A stretch of DNA of 64,000 bases. Source: VAZQ01 sp045811525 (GTDB lineage: Bacteria; Pseudomonadota; Alphaproteobacteria; Rhizobiales; Xanthobacteraceae). Shown here in pieces: positions 53,044-62,159 of this stretch; position 1 is the first letter of the stretch, and each line of letters opens with the position of its first letter. The stretch lies in contig JBJMTV010000037.1 in assembly GCA_045811525.1 (NCBI GenBank), positions 1 through 64,000 of the forward strand. The letters are read 5' to 3'. The position numbers and the translations under genes are program-made. Below the pieces are notes generated by a model that did not search any database, was not told the origin of the DNA, and saw nothing but the letters and a program-made list of their open reading frames with translations.

Positions 53044-53952
53044 ATGGGACGCCTAACCGCCATCGTGCTCGGCTCGGCGGCGGGTGGAGGCGTTCCGCAA
53101 TGGAATTGTACCTGCCCGGTATGCCGATTGGCATGGGCCGGGGATTCCCGAGTGCGGCCGCGCACGCAAGCCAGTTTGGCCGCGAGCGGCGACGGCGAGA
53201 GCTGGGTCCTCATCAACGCGTCACCTGACCTGCGACAGCAGCTGCGAGCGTCACCAGCCCTGCACCCCAAAGGCGCGACTCGGGGAAGCCCAATCAAGGC
53301 CGTGATGTTGAGCGGCGGCGAGATCGATCAGGTCGCCGGGTTGCTCAGCCTGCGCGAGCGGGAGCCATTTACCCTCTATGGCACGGCCGCGACCCTCACC
53401 ACGCTCGCCGGAAACTCGGTATTCGATGTGCTTGCCCCCGACGTAGTGCTTCGCAAGCCGGTGACCTGCGGCGAAGTCGTGCCGTTGCCGGGGGGATTGG
53501 CAGCCCAATTGTTTACGGCTCCTGGCAAGCTCCCTCTCTACCTGGAAGGAGATAATCCGGACACTGCGGCCGAAACCGCTGCCAATGTGGGAATTGAGAT
53601 ATCGGGCCACGGCAAGCGCATAGTCTACATTCCAGGGGCGGCTGCCGTGACCGCATCCATGCTGGACCGCATGGCGCGTGCGCAAGTAGTTCTCTTCGAC
53701 GGTACCCTTTATCGCGACGACGAGTTGATCACGACGCGGACCGGCAGCAAATCGGGACATCGCATGGGCCACATGCCAATCGCAGGCCCGGAGGGATCAC
53801 TGATGCGCCTCAGCAGTCTTGCTGCGCCGCGCCGGCTGTATGTCCACATCAACAACACCAATCCCATTCTCATCGACGGATCGCCGGAAAGGGCAGAGGT
53901 CGAAGCGGCGGGTTGGGAAGTTGCCGAAGACGGCATGGAGATCGTGCTGTGA
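53044..53952 (+). CDS. pqqB: PQQ biosynthesis protein PqqB
   Basis: This metallo-beta-lactamase-fold protein (302 residues) is needed for an oxidative step in PQQ synthesis; work in other species supports hydroxylation of the cross-linked intermediate. The start LTAIVLGSAAGGGVPQWNCTCPVCR has the CxCxxC zinc site, and later stretches include INASPDLRQQL and KSGHRMGHMPIAG. Its stop overlaps the pqqC ATG by one base. Confidence 0.95.
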   Translation: MGRLTAIVLGSAAGGGVPQWNCTCPVCRLAWAGDSRVRPRTQASLAASGDGESWVLINASPDLRQQLRASPALHPKGATRGSPIKAVMLSGGEIDQVAGLLSLREREPFTLYGTAATLTTLAGNSVFDVLAPDVVLRKPVTCGEVVPLPGGLAAQLFTAPGKLPLYLEGDNPDTAAETAANVGIEISGHGKRIVYIPGAAAVTASMLDRMARAQVVLFDGTLYRDDELITTRTGSKSGHRMGHMPIAGPEGSLMRLSSLAAPRRLYVHINNTNPILIDGSPERAEVEAAGWEVAEDGMEIVL

Positions 53953-54692
53953 TGGCAATGACGCCGGAGCAGCTCGAAACGGCGCTGCGCCACATTGGTG
54001 CTCAGCGCTACCACCATCTCCATCCGTTCCACACGCTGCTGCATGGGGGCAAGTGTACCAAGGGCCAAGTTCAGGCTTGGGCGGTCAATCGCTATTACTA
54101 TCAGGCGATGATCCCCATAAAAGATGCGAGCCTCATCGCGCGCTGCGATGATCCGGTATTGCGCCGCGAGTGGCGCAGCCGGCTCGTCGACCATGATGGC
54201 GAAGGCGAGGAGGACGGCGGCATCTCTCGCTGGCTCAAGCTAACCGATGGATTGGGACTCGATCGCGACTACGTCATGTCGCTCGCTGGATTGCTGCCGG
54301 CTACCCGGTTTGCCGTCGACGCCTATGTCCACTTCGTGCGGGATCGCTCGCTCGTGGAAGCGATCGCCTCGTCCCTCACCGAGCTCTTTTCGCCGCAAAT
54401 CATCAGCGACCGACTGGAAGGCATGCTCAGGAGCTACCCATTCGTCAGCCCGGAGACGCTGTCCTATTTCTCCAAGCGTCCGCCTCTGGCAGCTCGAGAT
54501 TCGGCTTTCGCGCTCGCTTACGTGAAGCGCAACGCCCGCACAGCCGATCTGCAACAAGCCGTGCTGAGGGCGCTCGAGTTCAAGTGTGCCGTACTGTGGT
54601 CCATGCTGGACGCCCTCTATCATGCGTATGTCGTGCCCGGGCACGTGCCTCCCGGGGGTTTCGTGCCGCCAGATCAGGGGAGCGCCGTTTAG
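53952..54692 (+). CDS. pqqC: pyrroloquinoline-quinone synthase PqqC
   Basis: This cofactor-free oxidase makes the last ring closure and eight-electron oxidation to PQQ. The product of about 246 residues has RYHHLHPFHTLLHGGKCTKG, VNRYYYQAMIPIKDASLI and LYHAYVVPGHVPPG, all typical. The ATG at 53952 overlaps the pqqB stop. PqqD is separate, not fused, and starts 10 bases after the PqqC stop. Confidence 0.96.
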   Translation: MAMTPEQLETALRHIGAQRYHHLHPFHTLLHGGKCTKGQVQAWAVNRYYYQAMIPIKDASLIARCDDPVLRREWRSRLVDHDGEGEEDGGISRWLKLTDGLGLDRDYVMSLAGLLPATRFAVDAYVHFVRDRSLVEAIASSLTELFSPQIISDRLEGMLRSYPFVSPETLSYFSKRPPLAARDSAFALAYVKRNARTADLQQAVLRALEFKCAVLWSMLDALYHAYVVPGHVPPGGFVPPDQGSAV

Positions 54693-54702
54693 CGGCCATG
54701 AA

Positions 54703-54987
54703 ATGAGCGAGCCAGGTATCCCGGGCGGGGCGCAACCACGCTTACCACGCGGCGTGCGCTTGGTTCATAGCGAGGCGCAGGGCGGGTGGGTGCTGCTCGC
54801 ACCCGAGCGCGTGTTCAAGGCAGACGCGATTGCCGTCGAGATCATCAAGCGCTGTAATGGCGCGGCGAGCTTCAGCGAGATCGTTGATGACCTTGCGAAA
54901 ACCTACAAGGCGCCGCGTGAGCGCATCCTGACCGACGTGACGGCGTTGCTGCGCACCCTGGCGGACAAACGACTGCTCGAGTTGTGA
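54703..54987 (+). CDS. pqqD: PqqA-binding chaperone PqqD
   Basis: The 94-residue protein of the RiPP recognition element family delivers PqqA to PqqE. Recognisable segments are PRLPRGVRLVHSEAQGGWVLLAPE and VEIIKRCNGAASFSEIVDDLAKTY. The ATG at 54703 lies 10 bases after the pqqC stop. pqqE starts 46 bases later. Confidence 0.94.
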   Translation: MSEPGIPGGAQPRLPRGVRLVHSEAQGGWVLLAPERVFKADAIAVEIIKRCNGAASFSEIVDDLAKTYKAPRERILTDVTALLRTLADKRLLEL

Positions 54988-55033
54988 TCATGTCTGCCGG
55001 ATGCCTGCTCGATAAGATAAGCGTTGCGGCATC

Positions 55034-56119
55034 ATGAGCACGTCTCCGGCGCGGCTGCACAAACCGCTTGGCCTCCTGGCCGAGCTGACACACCGATGTC
55101 CACTCGGCTGCCCTTATTGCTCGAACCCGCTGGCGCTCGATCGACGAGATGACGAGCTCGATGCGGCTACTTGGGCTCGGGTATTCCGCGAAGCAGCCGC
55201 TCTCGGCGTTCTGCAGGTGCATTTGTCGGGCGGCGAGCCCGGCGCTCGGCGCGACTTGGTGGAGATTACCGCTGCCGTCCACACGGCTGGCCTCTACAGC
55301 AACCTGATTACGTCGGCCGTGGGCGTCAGCGGCAAGACCATCGCTGCCCTTGCCGACGTGGGGCTCGATCACGTGCAGATCTCGATGCAGGACAGCGAGG
55401 CAAGCTCAGCCGACCGCATTGCCGGTTACGATGGCGCGTTTGCGCGCAAATGCGCATTGGCCGGCGAGGTGGTGCGGCTGAAACTGCCGCTCACCGTCAA
55501 CGCGGTCGTTCATCGCGCCAATATCGACCGGATCGCCGCATTGGTCGATCTCGCCATTGCTCTTGGTGCCAGTCGCGTGGAGATTGCACACGCTCAATAT
55601 TACGGTTGGGCTCTGAAAAATCGGGCTCTGTTGATGCCGACGCGCGAGCAAGTGCAGCGTGCCGCCACTCTGGTCGAGGAGCTGCGTGTCCGTCACCACG
55701 GCCAAATTGTGATTGATGCAGTCGTGCCTGATTACTACGCGCGCTATCCCAAGCCATGCGTGGGTGGCTGGGGACGACGCTCGTTGAACGTGACCCCAGG
55801 AGGCAAGGTGCTGCCGTGTCACGCAGCAGAAACGATTCCCGGTCTCGACTTCTGGAACGTGCGTGATCATTCGCTGGCCGACATCTGGACAAGCTCGCCC
55901 GCGTTCAATGCATTTCGTGGCACCACCTGGATGAAGGAGCCATGCGCCAGCTGCTCGCGCCGGGAGGAGGATTTTGGCGGGTGCCGCTGCCAGGCATTTG
56001 CTCTAACCGGAGATGCAGCGGCAGCCGATCCGGTCTGTCATTTATCCCCGCACCATTCCGCGCTGCCCCCGCTCACCGCGGAGCGGCATGAGGGCGGCTA
56101 CGTTTATCGGCGGATGTGA
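55034..56119 (+). CDS. pqqE: PqqA peptide cyclase PqqE (radical SAM)
   Basis: This radical-SAM enzyme joins Glu and Tyr of PqqA. The product of 361 residues has the CxxxCxxC cluster in HRCPLGCPYCSNP (about residues 22-29) and the GGEP motif in LSGGEPGARRD. A C-terminal SPASM-type set of cysteines runs through KPCVGGW, VLPCHAAETIPG, CASCSRREEDFGGCRC and DPVCHLSP. It completes pqqABCDE; no pqqF or pqqG protease gene is present in the window. Confidence 0.96.
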   Translation: MSTSPARLHKPLGLLAELTHRCPLGCPYCSNPLALDRRDDELDAATWARVFREAAALGVLQVHLSGGEPGARRDLVEITAAVHTAGLYSNLITSAVGVSGKTIAALADVGLDHVQISMQDSEASSADRIAGYDGAFARKCALAGEVVRLKLPLTVNAVVHRANIDRIAALVDLAIALGASRVEIAHAQYYGWALKNRALLMPTREQVQRAATLVEELRVRHHGQIVIDAVVPDYYARYPKPCVGGWGRRSLNVTPGGKVLPCHAAETIPGLDFWNVRDHSLADIWTSSPAFNAFRGTTWMKEPCASCSRREEDFGGCRCQAFALTGDAAAADPVCHLSPHHSALPPLTAERHEGGYVYRRM

Positions 56120-56223
56120 CCTCGTGGGCACGCTTTGAAGCGGCGAGGCCCGCGGTCACCTGCCAATCACGTGGGGTGAGTTCCTGGAGCTCGTTGGTAA
56201 GCTGCGCAGTGGAGGAAGATGAC

Positions 56224-56792
56224 ATGAGCATTCCACACGACCCCACGGTGCTGCCCGCCAATCTTCCCGTCCCTAGAGACGACGGCGCGACGCGGCACCT
56301 CACGGGACGCGCGCTACCCCCGGTGTCGCTTGCCGCGACCGACGGAACGCAGGTTGACCTGTCAAAGCTTGCCGGTCGCACCGTGGTCTACATCTACCCG
56401 CGTACCGGCGTGCCTGGACAGCCGCTGCCTGAAGGCTGGGACGCCATTCCTGGCGCCCGCGGCTGCACGCCCCAATCATGCTCGTTTCGCGATCATTTTG
56501 CGGAGCTGAAACGCCTCGGGGTGGCCCACCTCTTTGGTTTGTCGACCCAAGATACGTCTTTTCAGCGTGAGGCCGCTGAGCGCCTCGCCCTGCCGTTCCC
56601 GTTGTTGTCGGACGAGGGCCTTGCTTGACGCGCACGCTTGATCTGCCGACGTTCTCGGTTCACCGCATGACGTTGCTCAAGCGTATGACATTGGTCATTG
56701 ACGCTGGCGTGATTGCCAAGGTTTTCTATCCCGTCTTCCCGCCGGACAAGAGTGCCGAGGAGGTCGTCGCCTGGCTCGAAGAGTCGAGATAG
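56224..56792 (+). pseudogene. peroxiredoxin gene broken by a one-base frameshift
   Basis: From the ATG at 56224 (GGAGG at about 56210-56214) the frame encodes a thiol peroxidase with the GCTPQSCSFRDHFAELKRLG motif, ending early at TGA 56626-56628 after SDEGLA. A second frame from 56625 continues with LTRTLDLPTFSVHRMTLLKR and DAGVIAKVFYPVFPPDKSAEEV to TAG 56790-56792, exactly the expected C-terminus. One base is missing near 56624. The cause is a real frameshift or a sequencing error. The restored 3' end overlaps the convergent glycosylase gene by 67 bases. It follows pqqE by 105 bases. Confidence 0.85.
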
Positions 56793-57445
56793 GCGCGGGC
56801 CGCTGCGAAAACATTACGAAACATCTGCGGCGTGAGCACACGCGTGTTGGTGTTGTAGCGCGAGCAGTGGTAGCTCGCGAAAATCCGCAACTTGCCGACG
56901 TTATGCATCGCGCCGTGCCCGAACGGCGCCATAGACCGGCGCTCGCTAAGAGCAACCAGCGTGCTTTCGTGCGAGATGCGGCCCAGCGTGACAATGGCGC
57001 GCAGCTCCGGCATCTCGGCGATCGTTGCTGCGAGAAAGCGGCGACAGGTTTTAATCTCAGCTGACGTCGGCTTGTTTTCCGGGGGCACGCAGCGGACGGC
57101 ATTGGTGATGCGCGTATCGATCAGCGCCAGCCCGTCGTCCGGGCGTGCTGCATAGCTGCCGCGAGCAAAACCGAACTGCGCGAGCGTCTCGTAGAGCAGG
57201 TCGCCGGCATAGTCCCCGGTAAACGGCCGCCCGGTTCGATTTGCGCCGCGCAGACCGGGTGCGAGACCGATGATAAGTAAACGGGCATCGGATGATCCGA
57301 ACGAGGCAACCGGGGCATTGAACCATGACGGCTCACGCGTCCGCCATTCGTCGCGGAAAACCGCGAGCCGGGGGCAGAGCGGACAGTCGCGCCCGGGTTT
57401 GCCCGATCCATCCGGCGTTTGAGCCCGCTCAGTCCTCGAAATCAT
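56726..57445 (-). CDS. uracil-DNA glycosylase, family 5 (UDGb type)
   Basis: This DNA-repair enzyme removes uracil and related bases. The product of 239 residues has an Fe-S cluster suggested by CPLCPRL (residues about 21-24) and by Cys in NAVRCVPPENKPTSAEIKTC. The family-5 motif A is LLIIGLAPGLRGANRTGRPF with FTGDYAGDLL. The terminal motif with His is FASYHCSRYNT. It overlaps the start-side of the NYN gene's stop by 17 bases, so the two are coupled on the minus strand. Confidence 0.88.
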   Translation of the reverse strand: MISRTERAQTPDGSGKPGRDCPLCPRLAVFRDEWRTREPSWFNAPVASFGSSDARLLIIGLAPGLRGANRTGRPFTGDYAGDLLYETLAQFGFARGSYAARPDDGLALIDTRITNAVRCVPPENKPTSAEIKTCRRFLAATIAEMPELRAIVTLGRISHESTLVALSERRSMAPFGHGAMHNVGKLRIFASYHCSRYNTNTRVLTPQMFRNVFAAARAYLDSSSQATTSSALLSGGKTG

Positions 57446-58088
57446 CGTCCTCGTCGACTGGCACGCCGGCCGCTGCGCGCTGTGGCGCGATGGGACGCTG
57501 CAGGAATTGTGGTGTATGCCGCTCTGGTCGCGACTCGCGCCCTTCGCGCGGACCTCGCTCCGAGGGGTCGCGCCCGATCTTGGGCTGCAGCTCCACGATA
57601 TCGAGAAATATGTCTGCCTGTCGGCGCAGCTCGTCGGCCACCATCGGCGGCTGAGTTGAGATCGTGGAAACCACCGTCACGCGCACGCCGCGGCGCTGCA
57701 CCGCCTCGACCAGGGACCGGAAATCACCATCACCCGAGAACAGGATCATGTGATCGATTGATCCCGCGATCTCCATGGCGTCGACCGCGAGCTCGATATC
57801 CATGTTCCCCTTCACCTTGCGCCGCCCGGTCTGATCCACAAACTCCTTCGTGGCCTTCGTGACGACGCTGTAGCCGTTGTAATCGAGCCAATCGATCAAG
57901 GGCCGGATCGACGAATATTCCTGATCCTCGATGACGGCGGTGTAGTAAAACGCCCGCAATAAGTAACCGCGCGACTGAAACTCGCGCAACAAGCGCTTGT
58001 AGTCGATGTCGAATCCGAGCGACTTCGCGGTCGCATAAAGGTTCGCCCCGTCAATGAACAGGGCGATCTTTTCAGTCTTGCTTTCCAT
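57429..58088 (-). CDS. NYN-domain (LabA-like) protein
   Basis: The PIN-like nuclease-fold protein has 219 residues. Acidic residues expected of the active site are in IALFIDGANLYATAK, GNMDIELAVDAMEIA and MILFSGDGDFRSLVEAVQ. The C-terminal region is basic and disordered, typical of the rhizobial member of this family. Members probably bind or cut RNA. It sits between the uracil-DNA glycosylase and rpoZ, as in many Hyphomicrobiales. Confidence 0.88.
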   Translation of the reverse strand: MESKTEKIALFIDGANLYATAKSLGFDIDYKRLLREFQSRGYLLRAFYYTAVIEDQEYSSIRPLIDWLDYNGYSVVTKATKEFVDQTGRRKVKGNMDIELAVDAMEIAGSIDHMILFSGDGDFRSLVEAVQRRGVRVTVVSTISTQPPMVADELRRQADIFLDIVELQPKIGRDPSERGPREGRESRPERHTPQFLQRPIAPQRAAAGVPVDEDDDFED

Positions 58089-58423
58089 GGTCGGTGGCGT
58101 CCGTGCGCGTGTCGCTTGATCGCAAATAGGGCCGGCGCTCGGGTGCGGGGCAAACCGCTGAATAATCGCCGGTGGGCTGTTATTCTGGCTTGGTCTCGCC
58201 CGGCCGGAAAAGCGGCGGGACGCTTGCCGTTACGGCTCACATTAAATGTAAATGTAAGGATGGCGGGCTGGTTCCGAGCTTCTGGGTAACAGAGGCGTCC
58301 CGCTGCGCCAAGGAAAATGTGCGGCGCAATCGGCACGCACGGCAAGTTTCGCCTTGCACTTTGCCAACGGGCTGGCTACCTACCCCAGCACTTCCCCTTC
58401 AAAGGTATCGGAGCGCCGCGCCC
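58089..58423. other. 335-base divergent promoter region of the NYN gene and rpoZ
   Basis: The stretch has an AT-rich patch (ATTAAATGTAAATGTAAGG around 58242-58260) that may be a promoter, and a small hairpin (GCAAG...CTTGC near 58342-58358). No supported gene is seen; frames crossing it have no ribosome site. Confidence 0.4.
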
Positions 58424-58816
58424 ATGGCTCGAGTCACTGTCGAGGATTGCATCGACAAGGTTGATAACCGGTTCGACCTCGTGTTGTTGGCAAGTCACCG
58501 GGCCCGCATGATTTCTTCCGGCACTCAGATCACCATAGACCGCGACAACGACAAGAACCCTGTCGTCGCCTTGCGGGAGATCGCCGATGAGACGATTTCG
58601 CCCGACGATCTGCGCGAGGAGTTGGTTCACTCGCTGCAGAAATACGTCGAGGTGGATGAACCGGAGCCCGACACCGCTCCTCTGATCGGCGGAGCCGGCG
58701 GGAGCATCGACGCCGATGACACCGAGGTGGTCAGCGAGCGGATGACTGAGGAGGAGTTGCTCAAGGGCCTGGAGGGCCTGACCCCTCCCGAGGAGCAGCC
58801 CGAAGAAGAGGAATAA
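58424..58816 (+). CDS. rpoZ: RNA polymerase omega subunit
   Basis: Omega helps RNA polymerase assembly and ppGpp sensing. The product of 130 residues starts MARVTVEDCIDKVDNRFDLV. It has RARMISSGTQITIDRDNDKNPVVALREIADE and an acidic C-terminal tail, as in Alphaproteobacteria. It is followed by a terminator and then the rel gene, the usual pairing with the stringent-response enzyme. Confidence 0.95.
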   Translation: MARVTVEDCIDKVDNRFDLVLLASHRARMISSGTQITIDRDNDKNPVVALREIADETISPDDLREELVHSLQKYVEVDEPEPDTAPLIGGAGGSIDADDTEVVSERMTEEELLKGLEGLTPPEEQPEEEE

Positions 58817-58850
58817 GTTCCTCGGCCACCCCTTCGCGCGACGCGTCCTG

Positions 58851-58880
58851 CGGCCCGGAATACTCCGGGCCGTTTTTGTT
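58851..58880 (+). terminator. rho-independent terminator after rpoZ
   Basis: CGGCCCGGA (58851-58859) pairs with TCCGGGCCG (58864-58872) around an ATAC loop, followed directly by TTTTTG. This is a classic intrinsic terminator. Confidence 0.93.
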
Positions 58881-59062
58881 TGTGCGCCTGTAGTTTTGGC
58901 GTCTTGTAGTTTGGACGCTGTGCCACCCGTTGGCGCCAACAACAAGCGCCGTGATATCCTGTGTGTGGATGAAGCTGCCGGGGGTTGACCGGCGGGCGAG
59001 GATTGCCATGTCGCATGGCCTCTGGCGGGTCGGGGTAACGCCCGGCGTCACTCGAGCGAAAC

Positions 59063-61324
59063 ATGAACATCGTTCCACAACTCACTGACAAACCTGCGAG
59101 ATCAAGAGGCGTATCTGCCCACATTATGCGGCAATATGAATTGATCGATCGGGTAAAGCGCTACAATCCGGCGACCAGCGAAGCACTGCTCAATCGTGCG
59201 TATGTCTATGCGATGAAGGCGCATGGCGAGCAAAAACGTGCCTCGGGCGACCCATATTTCTCCCACCCGCTGGAAGTCGCGGCGATCCTCACCGATCTCA
59301 AGCTCGACGATTCGACGATTGCTGCTGCGCTTTTGCATGACACGATCGAGGATACTGCGACGACCCGCGGCGAGATCGACCAGATGTTCGGGAAGGACAT
59401 CGGCGCGCTCGTCGACGGTCTGACCAAACTCAACAAGCTTGACCTCGTCACCAAAGAGGCAAAGCAGGCCGAAAACCTGCGCAAGCTCCTGTTGGCCATT
59501 GCCGACGATGTGCGCGTGCTGCTGGTCAAGCTCGCCGACCGCTTGCACAACATGCGCACCTTATCGCACGTGCGGCACGAGACGCGGCATCGCATGGCCG
59601 AGGAAACCCTCGACATCTACGCGCCCCTTGCCGGCCGTATGGGCATGCACGAGATGCGCGAGGAACTCGAGGATCTGGCCTTCAAAGAGCTCAATCCGGA
59701 AGCGTACCGCGTCGTGAGCGAGCGGCTTCATGCGCTGGAAACCAAGAATGCCGGCTTGGTGAGCGAGATTGAGCGCCAGCTCACCGGAAAACTGTCCGGT
59801 CGTGGGATTGCCGCGACCGTGACCGGGCGCCGCAAGCGCGCCTATTCGATCTGGCACAAGATGGAGCGCAAGTCGGTCGGATTCGAGCAGCTTTCCGATC
59901 TTTTCGGGTTCCGCGTGATCGTCAGCTCAGTTCCGGAATGCTATCAGGCGCTCGGCGTGGTGCACACCACGTGGCCGGTGGTGCCGGGCCGTTTCAAGGA
60001 TTACGTCTCGACGCCTAAGCAGAACGACTACCGCTCCATTCACACGACCGTGATCGGACCGAGTCAGCAGCGTGTCGAGCTGCAGATCCGCACACGCGAG
60101 ATGCATGAGTTAGCGGAGTACGGAATCGCGGCGCATGCGCTCTACAAAGATTTTCCCGGCTCCCCGACGGAGATGCTGTCGCGCGAATCGAGTGCCTATG
60201 CATGGTTGCGGCGAACCATCGAGCTTCTCGCTGAAGGCTCGAATCCGGAGGAGTTTCTCGAGCATACCAAGCTCGAGTTGTTTCACGATCAGGTGTTCTG
60301 CTTCACGCCGAAAGGCAAGCTGATTGCGCTGCCGCGGCGCGCCAATGCCATCGACTTTGCCTATGCAGTGCATACCGGCGTCGGCAACATGGCGGTCGGC
60401 TGCAAAATCAACGGCAAAATTGCGCCGCTTGCCTCCGAGCTTGCCAATGGCGACGAGGTCGAGATCATTACCTCGAAGGCACAGACGGCGCCTCCGGCGG
60501 CCTGGGAATCTCTGGTGACAACCGGCAAAGCGCGCGCGGCCATCCGGCGTGCGACCCGTGTTGCTGTCCGGGCTCAGTATGCCGGCCTTGGGCGGCGCAT
60601 CGTCGAGCGGCTCTGCGAGCGCGCCAAGATGCTCTATTCGGACGAGAAGCTGCAAGGTGCGCTGCCGCGGCTGGCGCGTGCGTCGATTGAGGAGGTGATG
60701 TCGGCCGTGGGTCGGGGAGAGATGCGGGCCGCTGACGTGGTGCGGGCAATGTATCCGGATTACCAGGAGGAGCGCGCAGCCATCATCGCCCAGCAGCCGA
60801 AAGCGGAGAGCGGCTGGTTCGGTCTGAAGCGGGCAAAAGCCGTCAAGGTCAAGGTGCCGGGACAATCCGGAGCGGCGATCCCCATCCGCGGCATCAACAC
60901 CGATCTGCCGGTCCGCTTCGCCCCGAATGGCGGTGCTGTGCCCGGTGATCGGATCGTCGGTATTCTTACGCCGGGGGAGGGGATCACCATCTACCCGATT
61001 CAATCGCCCTCCTTGATCGATTTCGAGGACGTGCCTGAACGTTGGCTCGACTTGCGCTGGGACGTCGAGGAGCAGACCCCGCAACGCTTTCCGGCCCGCA
61101 TTCAGCTACAGACCGTGAACGAGCCTGGCTCGCTTGCCCAGGTGACGCAGGTGATCGCCGATCATGATGGCAATATCGACAACATCCACATGGAGCGCTC
61201 CGCGCCTGATTTTACAGCGGTGACCATCGATCTCGAGGTGTTCGACATCAAGCATCTGAATTCGATCATTGCTCAGCTGCGTGCCAAGCACGTCGTCGCA
61301 AGCGCCGAGCGGGTCAACGCTTGA
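59063..61324 (+). CDS. rel: bifunctional (p)ppGpp synthetase/hydrolase (Rel)
   Basis: This is the single long RelA/SpoT homologue typical of Alphaproteobacteria. The product of 753 residues has an N-terminal HD hydrolase domain (HPLEVAAILTDL, LLHDTIEDT, HNMRTL) and a synthetase domain with RKRAYSIWHKMERK and DLFGFRVIVSS. TGS (LFHDQVFCFTPKGKLIALPR) and C-terminal ACT domains follow. Both activities look intact. The ATG at 59063 adds 21 residues before an internal ATG (59126) that matches starts of related proteins. Confidence 0.94.
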   Translation: MNIVPQLTDKPARSRGVSAHIMRQYELIDRVKRYNPATSEALLNRAYVYAMKAHGEQKRASGDPYFSHPLEVAAILTDLKLDDSTIAAALLHDTIEDTATTRGEIDQMFGKDIGALVDGLTKLNKLDLVTKEAKQAENLRKLLLAIADDVRVLLVKLADRLHNMRTLSHVRHETRHRMAEETLDIYAPLAGRMGMHEMREELEDLAFKELNPEAYRVVSERLHALETKNAGLVSEIERQLTGKLSGRGIAATVTGRRKRAYSIWHKMERKSVGFEQLSDLFGFRVIVSSVPECYQALGVVHTTWPVVPGRFKDYVSTPKQNDYRSIHTTVIGPSQQRVELQIRTREMHELAEYGIAAHALYKDFPGSPTEMLSRESSAYAWLRRTIELLAEGSNPEEFLEHTKLELFHDQVFCFTPKGKLIALPRRANAIDFAYAVHTGVGNMAVGCKINGKIAPLASELANGDEVEIITSKAQTAPPAAWESLVTTGKARAAIRRATRVAVRAQYAGLGRRIVERLCERAKMLYSDEKLQGALPRLARASIEEVMSAVGRGEMRAADVVRAMYPDYQEERAAIIAQQPKAESGWFGLKRAKAVKVKVPGQSGAAIPIRGINTDLPVRFAPNGGAVPGDRIVGILTPGEGITIYPIQSPSLIDFEDVPERWLDLRWDVEEQTPQRFPARIQLQTVNEPGSLAQVTQVIADHDGNIDNIHMERSAPDFTAVTIDLEVFDIKHLNSIIAQLRAKHVVASAERVNA

Positions 61325-61403
61325 AGGGCCGATCCCAGATTCGCGATCTCAGATTGAAATGAGTCGAGCCGAATAGCTCCCTGCCAGGCCTTATGGCACT
61401 CCC

Positions 61404-62159
61404 ATGCACAGCGCTAATCACCTGCGACTAGGGGTCAACGTCGATCACGTCGCGACCATCCGCAATGCGCGTGGCGGATCGCATCCTGATCCGGTGCGTG
61501 CGGCGAAGCTCGCGATCGAGGCCGGCGCCGATGGCATCACCGCACATTTGCGTGAGGACCGCCGCCATATTCGGGATGACGATATGGCGCGGCTGAAGGC
61601 CGAAATCGCCAAGCCGCTCAATTTCGAAATGGCGGCGACGGATGAGATGGTGGGGATTGCGCTGAAAACCATGCCGCATGCAGCCTGTTTAGTCCCTGAG
61701 CGGCGGGAGGAACGCACGACCGAGGGGGGTCTCGACGTTGTCACTCAAATCCACGTGCTTGCCCCGGCAGTGGCCAGGCTTGCGCAGGCAGGCGTCCGGG
61801 TTTCTCTGTTCATTGTGGCCGATCCCCGACAGATCGAGGCTGCCGCGCGCATCCAGGCGCCGGTGATCGAGATCCATACTGGGGCTTGGTGTGAGGCCCT
61901 GGCCGATGAGCGCATGGAGGCTGCGGAGAGCGAATGGCTGCGCATTCGCGACGGTGCGGCACTCGCGAAAGCGGCCGGCCTCGAAGTGCATGCCGGCCAT
62001 GGTCTTGATTTCGATACCGCCGAGGCGGTCGCCGCTCTGCCGGAAGTGGTTGAGCTCAACATTGGCCACTTTCTCATCGGCGAGGCGATCGTCTCCGGTC
62101 TCGAGAGTGCCGTGCGGACGATGCGCGCCGCGATGGAGCGCGGCAGGGGTTCGACATGA
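61404..62159 (+). CDS. pdxJ: pyridoxine 5'-phosphate synthase
   Basis: PdxJ condenses 3-amino-1-phosphohydroxyacetone and deoxyxylulose 5-phosphate to pyridoxine phosphate. The product of 251 residues contains LRLGVNVDHVATIRNARGG, DGITAHLREDRRHI and NFEMAATDEMV. It ends with ELNIGHFLIGEAI. Its stop overlaps the acpS start as ATGA. Confidence 0.96.
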   Translation: MHSANHLRLGVNVDHVATIRNARGGSHPDPVRAAKLAIEAGADGITAHLREDRRHIRDDDMARLKAEIAKPLNFEMAATDEMVGIALKTMPHAACLVPERREERTTEGGLDVVTQIHVLAPAVARLAQAGVRVSLFIVADPRQIEAAARIQAPVIEIHTGAWCEALADERMEAAESEWLRIRDGAALAKAAGLEVHAGHGLDFDTAEAVAALPEVVELNIGHFLIGEAIVSGLESAVRTMRAAMERGRGST

